Assembly: GCA_019242465.1 (NCBI GenBank) | Contig: JAFAVL010000823.1 | Coordinates: 1-11,349 of the forward strand | DNA: 11,349 bases | Direction of reading: 5' to 3' | DNA from: Chroococcidiopsidaceae cyanobacterium CP_BM_RX_35 | GTDB taxonomy: Bacteria > Cyanobacteriota > Cyanobacteriia > Cyanobacteriales > Chroococcidiopsidaceae | Shown here: positions 1-5,859 of the stretch, piece after piece | Layout of the letters: each line of letters starts with the position of its first letter | Position numbering within the stretch: the first letter of the stretch is position 1 | Made by a program: the position numbers and the translations under genes | Notes under the pieces: generated by a model | Databases searched by the model: none | Told to the model about the DNA's origin: nothing | Seen by the model: the letters and a program-made list of their open reading frames with translations, nothing else

Positions 1-130
1 TCTAGCTGCCACCAATACCGCCACATGAGCAAAAGCGAAAGCTAAGAACATCGGAAGCTGGATGCACGGAAACGCGCACGTCCAGATTTAACAGAGAGAG
101 GCGAGGCATAATAGCCTCCCTCGACTCTAC
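1..130 (+). mobile_element. Group II intron, 3' end (domains V and VI)
   Basis: The 3' end of a self-splicing group II intron; the rest, including any reverse-transcriptase ORF, lies left of the window. Domain V fits 55-88. It has the catalytic triad AGC at 56-58, a lower stem CTGGA (58-62) pairing with TCCAG (81-85), a GAAA tetraloop at 69-72, and the 2-nt bulge CG at 79-80. The closing pair is A-T instead of the usual G-C, so pairing is kept. The upper stem has one A-C mismatch. Domain VI fits about 93-128: GAGGC (103-107) pairs with GCCTC (114-118), then GAGG/CCTC and AGAG/CTCT, leaving A124 unpaired as the branch point. Splicing six bases later would give the expected 3' end AC at 129-130. 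Bases 1-54 are intron sequence I could not assign to a domain. Confidence 0.8.
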
Positions 131-166
131 CTGATATCTGTAGGTTAAAATTAGTGTAAAAACTGA

Positions 167-180
167 CAGTCAGCTGGCTG
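167..180. promoter_or_regulatory. Candidate operator palindrome of the DUF433/DUF5615 cassette
   Basis: CAGTCAGCTGGCTG is a 14-nt palindrome with one mismatched symmetric pair (12 of 14 positions symmetric). It ends 8 nt before the ATG of the DUF433 gene. Antitoxins of toxin-antitoxin pairs commonly repress their own operon by binding such sites. Both the operator role and the binding protein are inference. No convincing Shine-Dalgarno or -10/-35 pair is visible nearby. Confidence 0.3.
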
Positions 181-188
181 AATCTGTT

Positions 189-413
189 ATGGCATTAACA
201 TCCCATATCGTTCATAGCGATCCTGAAATTCTTGGAGGAACCCCGGTTTTTGTTGGAACTCGTGTGCCAATAAGAACCTTAATTGATTATCTTGAAGCTG
301 GTGATCCATTGGATGTGTTTCTAGACCATTTCCCTAGCGTTAGTCGAGAACAGGTGATCGCCGCCCTTGAATTAGCGAAGGAAATGTTAACTACCTATGC
401 GAATCCTGCTTGA
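189..413 (+). CDS. DUF433 family antitoxin-like protein
   Basis: A 74-residue protein of the DUF433 family. Recognisable are the N-terminal HIVHSDPEILGGTPVFVGTR block, the following RVPIRTLIDYLEAGD stretch, and the C-terminal FPSVSREQVIAALELA helix-turn-helix-like segment, which together make up nearly the whole family length. DUF433 genes are typically the upstream partner of a DUF5615 PIN-like gene in chromosomal toxin-antitoxin pairs. Here the downstream DUF5615 ORF overlaps by 17 nt (397-413), which favours translational coupling. By family knowledge the product would bind and neutralise the toxin and may autoregulate the operon; a 14-nt palindrome lies just upstream. The ATG at 189 is the only sensible start. 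The gene begins about 58 nt after the 3' splice site of a group II intron, so its original promoter may have been displaced. Confidence 0.88.
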   Translation: MALTSHIVHSDPEILGGTPVFVGTRVPIRTLIDYLEAGDPLDVFLDHFPSVSREQVIAALELAKEMLTTYANPA

Positions 414-732
414 TGAATGTGTTCCAAGACCTTTAAAGCGTGAATTCGCTGATTACGAAATCCGTACAGTCATAGAGATGGGATGGGCAGGTAAAAAGAA
501 TGGTGAATTGCTGCGACTCATGAGTCAAGAAGGCTTCACAATCCTACTTACCACAGATCAAAATTTGCGCTATCAGCAGAACTTGCAGCAAGCTGGAGTG
601 GCAGTTGTTGTTATTGTGGCACCCAGCAATAGACTTGCTGATTTAATTCCTCTGATACCAGATGTTTATAATGTGCTAAATACCATTGCTGTGGGGGAAG
701 TCATCGAGCTATCGGTAAAGAGACAGGTCTAA
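397..732 (+). CDS. DUF5615 family PIN-like toxin, C-terminus altered by IS1 junction
   Basis: A 111-residue protein of the DUF5615 (Mut7-C/PIN-like) family, the presumed RNase toxin partner of the preceding DUF433 protein. The family hallmark MRILLDECVPRPLKREF is present with acidic D6 and E7. A second acidic site is D54 in LLTTDQNLRY, as expected for a PIN-like metal site. Residues up to about VGEVIEL look native. The tail SVKRQV is read from DNA that, in another frame, encodes IS1-family transposase (from about 711), so the original stop has been replaced. The 17-nt overlap with the DUF433 gene implies co-translation. Nuclease activity is inferred from the family; whether the altered tail matters is unknown, since the catalytic residues lie in the first half. 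Confidence 0.85.
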   Translation: MRILLDECVPRPLKREFADYEIRTVIEMGWAGKKNGELLRLMSQEGFTILLTTDQNLRYQQNLQQAGVAVVVIVAPSNRLADLIPLIPDVYNVLNTIAVGEVIELSVKRQV

Positions 733-998
733 CTAATCATATTGAACGATTAAATAATACCTTGAGACAACGGGTTTCTCGACTGGTAAGAGCCAGCTTA
801 TCATTCTCCAAAAAGCTGAACATTCACATTGGAGCAATTTGGTACTTCATTCATGGCTACAATGCAGAGTTAGAGAGGGTTTTACCTCACCACTACTTCC
901 ATATCACTACCCATAATTACACAAATCATACTGCTAAAACACCACTCGATAAACCCTTTCAACCCTACATCTGGCAAATTGTAAACAAGAAGAGCTGA
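711..998 (+). pseudogene. IS1-family transposase, C-terminal remnant
   Basis: From about 711 the frame reads IGKETGLTNHIERLNNTLRQ, then RVSRLVRASLSFSKKLNIHI and GAIWYFIHGYNAEL. This is the C-terminal catalytic part of IS1-family (InsB-type) transposases common in cyanobacteria. The N-terminal two thirds are absent, so the gene cannot be functional. Recognisable similarity stops near 872. The open frame then runs on to the stop at 998 through sequence I do not recognise. The right end of the element may lie near 905-911, where the reverse complement reads GGTAGTGATATGG and resembles IS1-type termini; this is a guess. A TTG at 762 can open the ORF, but similarity begins upstream of it. The left breakpoint falls within the end of the DUF5615 gene. 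Confidence 0.8.
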
Positions 999-1134
999 AG
1001 AGGTTCCAAGGCAATTTGAATTCTTCTACCAAAGTAGTCCATTAGATTGATGCAATCTTTGAATGTATTTCTTGAATATGGATGGTGCGTAAATAATGGG
1101 GACGGCTTGTATTGCTCTTGTTAGCAGTTGGTTA

Positions 1135-1144
1135 ATAGTAGCAT
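1135..1144. repeat. Target-site duplication, left copy
   Basis: ATAGTAGCAT directly abuts the left terminal inverted repeat and is repeated exactly at 1382-1391 on the other side of the element. A perfect pair indicates insertion by transposition and little decay since. Confidence 0.8.
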
Positions 1145-1381
1145 CAGGGTAAGCGCATCTAATTTCCTTTTGACAAATACTCATTTCTATGGGCTGTGAG
1201 TCCTGTAAGCTTTCTAGCGGATCGCAGTCCCAAGAAGATGTTGCAATATCTTCACATTCTGCCTGGAACCGCTTAATAATTCAGAGTGTCCTAGCTGGTC
1301 TAATATTTCTCAGATGCTTGCGAGACAAGCAACTCACGAAATCTACAATTTGTCAATGATTGTTAAGATGCGCTTACCCTG
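1145..1381. mobile_element. 237-bp MITE-like element with 16-bp terminal inverted repeats
   Basis: The left end CAGGGTAAGCGCATCT (1145-1160) is the exact reverse complement of the right end (1366-1381). A second inverted block, TTGACAAAT (1170-1178) and ATTTGTCAA (1348-1356), sits at the same distance inside each end. The element is bracketed by a perfect 10-bp duplication ATAGTAGCAT. A small ORF (ATG 1189 to TGA 1357-1359, 56 codons) fills the interior but matches nothing I recognise and is far too short for a transposase. The CAGGG-type terminus and a 10-bp duplication would suit a parent of the ISAs1 group (IS4-like as an alternative); that assignment is inferred. Confidence 0.8.
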
Positions 1382-1391
1382 ATAGTAGCAT
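1382..1391. repeat. Target-site duplication, right copy
   Basis: The exact second copy of ATAGTAGCAT, abutting the right terminal inverted repeat. Removing the element and one copy rejoins a continuous 40-codon minus-strand reading frame (1395 down to 1026), which may be a trace of an older gene. Confidence 0.8.
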
Positions 1392-1460
1392 CCATCTGCT
1401 TTAGCCTTCTCAATCCCTAGACTGGGTACGCAAAAAGTAGTTTAAAGTGGATAGATCCTC

Positions 1461-2294
1461 ATGCGCATTCATCATCTCAATTGCGGTTGCATGTGCCCGA
1501 TTGGTGGACCGCTCTTTGATGGCAAGAGTCGCGGTCTGACGACTCGCCTCGTTTGCCACTGCCTGCTCGTCGAGACGGAGCAGGGGCTCGTTCTGATCGA
1601 TACTGGCTTCGGTCTGCAGGATGTTAAGGCACCTAGCTCGCGGCTCAGCCCGTTCTTCATTCTTTTGAATCGCATCCAGTTTGAGCAAAAATACACGGTG
1701 ATCGCTCAGATCGAGCAGATCGGCTTTTCCGCAAGCGACGTGCGTCACATTGTGCTTACCCACCTTGATTTCGACCATGCTGGCGGTCTAGAGGATTTCC
1801 CCGAAGCAACCGTACATGTGATGCAGACCGAGATTGATGCTGCGCAGGATCGGCGCGGCCTGCTCGCGTCCCGACGCTACCGTCCAGGTCAGTGGGACGA
1901 GGTCAAACGCTGGAAGTACTATTCAGCCGGAGGCGAACCTTGGTTCGGCTTCTCTGCCGTGCGCGACCTCGATGGACTACCGCCAGAAATCCTCCTTATC
2001 CCGCTCATCGGTCACACGCGGGGTCATGCTGGCATCGCTATCGACACGCCATCAGGCTGGCTCCTCCACGCGGGCGACGCCTACTTCTATCGGCATGAGA
2101 TGGGTTCGCCTAAGCCACGCTGCACGCCTGGCTTGCGTGCCTACCAGTGGATGATGGATGTGGACCACGACGCCCGGCTCCACAATCAAGATCGACTGCA
2201 CGCACTATCGCTCGATCGCAGCAAGGGTGTGCGCCTCTTCTGTAGTCACGACGCCGTTGAGTTCGAAACGTTTGCTAGCCTGTCAAATGGATGA
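1461..2294 (+). CDS. MBL-fold metallo-hydrolase (AHL-lactonase-like)
   Basis: A 277-residue metallo-beta-lactamase-superfamily hydrolase, cytoplasmic with no signal peptide. The core strand LVLIDTGFG (43-51) precedes the metal motif THLDFDHAGG (100-109), giving H101, D103, D105 and H106. Further ligands are H189 (or H185) in GHTRGHAGI, D206 in HAGDAYF and H263 in CSHDAVEFE. The general layout matches N-acyl-homoserine-lactonase/glyoxalase-II-like members, but the second His of HxHxDH is Asp here, so substrate and metal loading are uncertain. An in-frame stop at 1452-1454 rules out a longer N-terminus, so ATG 1461 is the start; no strong Shine-Dalgarno is visible. By eye the gene is GC-rich (high 50s percent in a sampled line against low 40s in a recQ line) and contains no GCGATCGC octamer, suggesting horizontal acquisition. 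It stands alone, downstream of the mobile-element cluster. Confidence 0.87.
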   Translation: MRIHHLNCGCMCPIGGPLFDGKSRGLTTRLVCHCLLVETEQGLVLIDTGFGLQDVKAPSSRLSPFFILLNRIQFEQKYTVIAQIEQIGFSASDVRHIVLTHLDFDHAGGLEDFPEATVHVMQTEIDAAQDRRGLLASRRYRPGQWDEVKRWKYYSAGGEPWFGFSAVRDLDGLPPEILLIPLIGHTRGHAGIAIDTPSGWLLHAGDAYFYRHEMGSPKPRCTPGLRAYQWMMDVDHDARLHNQDRLHALSLDRSKGVRLFCSHDAVEFETFASLSNG

Positions 2295-2460
2295 GGTTTT
2301 GATAGGACTTCTTGGTAGCAGTAAGTTCACAGTGGGAGAAATTGTAGAAGTGTAGTGATTTCATCGGAACTCCAACTGGCGATAGAGATGTTTGACAGTG
2401 GTATTCTTTCCTTCTACTGGTACAAGACAGATGCTTAAAGGTGCTGCCACCATTATTATT

Positions 2461-2871
2461 ATGGACACTGCAAAACGCATAGCTACACTCAATCGTATTC
2501 GTCAACTTAGCCGCCTGATGGACACAGCCTTCCGGATTCCAGGGACAGGCTTCCGCATTGGCATAGACCCAATTATCGGTCTGATTCCAGGGGGTGGCGA
2601 CCTAGTCAGTACAGCATTTTCGGCTTACATCATCTTTTTAGCCACTCGTTTCGGTATCCGACGTCAAGACTTAGCAAAAATGATCTTCAACATTGCTCTA
2701 GAAGCCGTCGTGGGGACAGTACCTCTCGTAGGTGATTTGTTTGATGCTTTTTACAAATCCAACATCCGCAATTTGGCACTTTTAGAGCGACACCTAATCG
2801 TAGTTGAACCAGAACTGGATGAAGTTGCCTCTGTACACTCAGATTTTGCTCAGCCAATTTCGCCCAAATAG
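2461..2871 (+). CDS. DUF4112 domain-containing protein
   Basis: A 136-residue protein of the DUF4112 family, common in cyanobacteria and of unknown biochemical role. Family hallmarks are a basic N-terminal helix (RIATLNRIRQLSRLMDTAF), then RIPGTGFRIGIDPIIGLIPG ending in GGGD, and a second similar block LEAVVGTVPLVGDLFDAFYK. The two Gly/Pro-rich hydrophobic stretches (about residues 36-63 and 80-96) suggest membrane association. The C-terminal ~20 residues are acidic and poorly conserved. The frame is open from a TTG at 2392 and also has an ATG at 2431. I chose ATG 2461 because homologous sequence begins just after it, but none of the three has a clear ribosome site. No operon partner is evident; the next hairpin overlaps the stop codon. 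Confidence 0.85.
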   Translation: MDTAKRIATLNRIRQLSRLMDTAFRIPGTGFRIGIDPIIGLIPGGGDLVSTAFSAYIIFLATRFGIRRQDLAKMIFNIALEAVVGTVPLVGDLFDAFYKSNIRNLALLERHLIVVEPELDEVASVHSDFAQPISPK

Positions 2872-2895
2872 ATAACCGAGCAGATAAAGGTTATC
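2871..2895 (+). terminator. Hairpin at the end of the DUF4112 gene
   Basis: GATAACC (2871-2877) and GGTTATC (2889-2895) form a perfect 7-bp stem with an 11-nt loop, beginning on the last base of the DUF4112 stop codon. A second small hairpin, CTGCCT/AGGCAG, follows within 30 nt. No T-run follows either, so intrinsic termination is only possible; they may instead protect the mRNA 3' end. Confidence 0.3.
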
Positions 2896-3088
2896 AGCTG
2901 GAAACTGCCTCCGCTAGGCAGCAATGCTGGCATGTAGTTGTGGATTGGGATCGCAGGGGAACCATTTGTGCGGTTGCCCTCCGTGTATCGTTAAGTCTCT
3001 ATCACTAGGTCGTACCTCCTCGCAGCTCATTGCACCTTACCGCACACCCTTAGTACCACCCGAACAGTGTCCCCATCAGCGTAATCGG

Positions 3089-3262
3089 CTCAACACAGAA
3101 GCACTCAAAAACGGCAGCTATCCAATCATCTCTAAGCTGTACGTGATTATCAAGCAAAACAAAGGTCGGGAGCAGCAAATTGGGGAAGCTTATGCTAACC
3201 TTTTGCTGACTCAACAGGGGCAAAAAGCAATTGAGCAGGCTGGGTTTGTACCTATTCGCTGA
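3089..3262 (+). pseudogene. PstS-like phosphate-binding protein, C-terminal fragment
   Basis: The last ~57 residues contain LKNGSYPIISKLYVIIKQN, GEAYANLLLTQQGQKAIEQA and the end GFVPIR. This is the closing segment of PstS/SphX-type periplasmic phosphate-binding proteins of ABC transporters, whose full length is usually above 300 residues. The open frame extends upstream to 2924, but codons before about 3089 show no resemblance to the family, and no signal peptide or phosphate-binding loops are present in any frame I read. The fragment therefore looks like a deletion remnant. No pstC, pstA or pstB genes are nearby, and no protein product is expected to be useful. Confidence 0.7.
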
Positions 3263-3311
3263 TTAGATAATGATCTCTCTATTGATTGAGACAAATATAC
3301 AATGACAAATA

Positions 3312-3340
3312 TTGATTATTGTTAGCTGTTTTGTTATACT
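3312..3340 (+). promoter_or_regulatory. Sigma-70-type promoter of the aldo/keto reductase-TetR unit
   Basis: TTGATT (3312-3317) and TATACT (3335-3340) are separated by exactly 17 nt, a good match to the -35/-10 consensus. Transcription would start near 3347, leaving a short leader with GGAGAAG (around 3359-3365) as ribosome site before ATG 3371. A 9-nt direct repeat GACAAATAT (3290-3298 and 3304-3312) lies at and just upstream of the -35 box and could be a regulator target. Confidence 0.6.
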
Positions 3341-3370
3341 TAATCTCATTGCGGCAGTGGAGAAGCAAGC

Positions 3371-4369
<999 letters not shown>

Positions 4370-4381
4370 GAAACCATACTT

Positions 4382-4966
4382 ATGAATGACTCAGCCTTGA
4401 CGCCAGAGCGGATTCTCGATGCCGCAGAAGATGTTCTGCGCCGTTACGGTCCAGCCAAAGCCACGGTTGTCGATGTTGCTCAAGCTCTGGGGGTGAGTCA
4501 CGGCTCTATTTACAGGCATTTTCCCAGTAAAGCTGCTCTGCGCGATGCGGTGACAGAACGCTGGCTGCATCGGATTTCAATACCTCTGGCTGCCATTGCC
4601 GCAGCAGATGATCCTGCAGCTGACCGTTTGCATCGATGGCTGGAGCGGCTCATTATCCTTAAACGGCAGAAGATTCTCGACGATCCTGAGTTGTTCGCAA
4701 CGTATCACGCGATCGCGGAAGAAGCACGAGAGGTGGTTCAATCCCATATTGACGAATTGGTTGGTCAACTCGCTCAGATTATGGAGAGCGGTATAGATAG
4801 GGGAGAGTTTAAGGTTTCTCACCCGTATAAGGCTGCCAAGGCAGTACTTAATGCAACTATCCGGTTTCACCATCCCGCTCATGCCTCGGAATGGAACGAT
4901 GCGGATATCAACGAGGACTTTGTTAATGTCTGGAAGATCATACTTGCTGGTCTTGTGACAGCTTAG
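4382..4966 (+). CDS. TetR/AcrR family transcriptional regulator
   Basis: A 194-residue repressor-type protein. Residues about 8-55 form the TetR DNA-binding domain: ERILDAAEDVLRRYGPAKAT, then VVDVAQALGVSHGSIYRHFP with the recognition helix SHGSIYRHF, then SKAALRDAVTERWL. The remaining all-helical part is the ligand-binding and dimerisation domain, with no identifiable ligand motif. Length is typical of the family. The gene starts 12 nt after the stop of the aldo/keto reductase gene, which suggests one operon and autoregulation through the upstream promoter. Its likely operator is the repeat region around 3290-3340, but that is inference. Confidence 0.92.
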   Translation: MNDSALTPERILDAAEDVLRRYGPAKATVVDVAQALGVSHGSIYRHFPSKAALRDAVTERWLHRISIPLAAIAAADDPAADRLHRWLERLIILKRQKILDDPELFATYHAIAEEAREVVQSHIDELVGQLAQIMESGIDRGEFKVSHPYKAAKAVLNATIRFHHPAHASEWNDADINEDFVNVWKIILAGLVTA

Positions 4967-4985
4967 GAGCTGCGCTGAGCTGTCA
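4956..4985 (+). terminator. Hairpin overlapping the TetR gene stop
   Basis: TGACAGCT (4956-4963) and AGCTGTCA (4978-4985) form a perfect 8-bp stem whose 14-nt loop contains a smaller AGC/GCT stem. It starts 11 nt before the end of the TetR coding sequence. There is no T-tract downstream, so it is a plausible but unproven 3' end of the operon. Confidence 0.35.
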
Positions 4986-5092
4986 TGGCGGAAATATAGG
5001 GTTCGTGCAACCAACCAGGTGCAGCAAGCGTGTTATGTAATTTTTGTTAACTGCAGTTCCAACCCTTTCTGATAAGTAATACAAAATAAGTT

Positions 5093-5751
5093 GTGTTGAC
5101 TGTACTTAACCAAGTCGAAGAGGCTGTATCCCGATTTAAGATGCTCAAAGCCTTCATCAACAACAAACAGCAATTCTTTGACTGGTGGGCACCGAATTAC
5201 GACTTCCTTTTCGTATCGGTGTTCTACCAAGCAATTCACAAACGGCTACTAGAATATGTCGAGTTGGCAGCGCAACCTAATGTACTGGATCTAGGCTGTG
5301 GCACAGGACGGCTACTCAATCGCCTTGCCACCCAGTTTTTGGATCTTAAGGGGACAGGTTTAGACCTATCTACTGAAATGCTTCGCCAGGCACGCCATCA
5401 CAACCACCATCATCCCCGCCTGATCTATGTGCAGGGTAATGCTGAGACGATGCCTTTCGATAATGAGCAGTTTAATGCCGTCTTCAACACTCTCAGCTTT
5501 CTGCATTACTCCCAGCCAGAACAGTTGTTTTTAGAGGTTAGCCGGTGCTACGTTCCGGTGGAAACTTCTACTTAGTCGATGCTACTACCATACTACAAAC
5601 ACAGACTCAAGGCACATCATTTTTATCCGACAGCATTAAGTTATACAGTGCACAAGCGCGTGAAGTCTTAGGAGCAAAGGCTGGGCTTGATTGCTTGGGT
5701 CATCATTATTTGCCTGGTACTATCTTACTTACAGTGTTTGTGAAACATTGA
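5093..5751 (+). pseudogene. Class I SAM-dependent methyltransferase, single frameshift
   Basis: Two overlapping frames together encode one UbiE/COQ5-like methyltransferase of about 219 residues. The first frame (5093-5575) carries FFDWWAPNYDFLF, the SAM-binding motif I VLDLGCGTGRLL (from residue 64), an acidic TGLDLS (motif II) and NAETMPFDNEQFNAVF (motif III region), and runs to LFLEVSR. The second frame (5545-5751) continues without loss as VLRSGGNFYLVDATT, the expected VLRPGG motif, and the C-terminal strand. The join is at 5543-5547, where CGGTG appears to lack one base. No other damage is visible, so this is either a recent inactivating deletion or an assembly error. GTG 5093 and ATG 5141 are alternative starts; similarity begins near the latter. 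The substrate is unknown. Confidence 0.75.
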
Positions 5752-5777
5752 GCCCTAGCCTATGGACTGGGGTGATT

Positions 5778-5793
5778 TAGTACAATTATACTA
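5778..5793. promoter_or_regulatory. Putative LexA/SOS-box-like site upstream of recQ
   Basis: TAGTACAATTATACTA has 5-bp palindromic arms (TAGTA/TACTA) around a 6-nt centre. The inner 14 nt match the cyanobacterial LexA consensus RGTAC-N3-DGTWCB, as I recall it, at 13 of 14 positions; the fixed G is an A. A TATACT hexamer inside it could be a -10 box, though no good -35 box is seen. The site lies 67 nt before the recQ start. Confidence 0.35.
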
Positions 5794-5859
5794 GTACACA
5801 CTGATAAGTAATATAGTGGATATACATTTAGACTTGCTTCCCACCCGAACCAGTCAACC

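Noticed and set aside
1410..1778. Minus-strand 122-codon ORF opposite the start of the hydrolase gene.
   Set aside because: It is a GC-driven shadow of the metallo-hydrolase frame, with no recognisable domain.
2275..2505. Minus-strand 76-codon ORF across the hydrolase/DUF4112 gap.
   Set aside because: It overlaps the coding start of DUF4112 and matches no family I know; I treat 2295-2460 as non-coding.
4577..5014. Minus-strand 145-codon ORF opposite the TetR gene.
   Set aside because: It lies almost wholly within a clear TetR coding sequence and has no domain features.
5540..5550. Programmed -1 ribosomal frameshifting as an explanation for the split methyltransferase.
   Set aside because: AGCCGGTGC is not a slippery heptamer and no downstream pseudoknot is apparent; a one-base deletion or sequencing error is simpler.
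5069..5813. A 13-nt exact repeat, CTGATAAGTAATA, upstream of both the methyltransferase (5069-5081) and recQ (5801-5813).
   Set aside because: About one repeated 13-mer is expected by chance in a window of this size, and the distances to the two starts differ.
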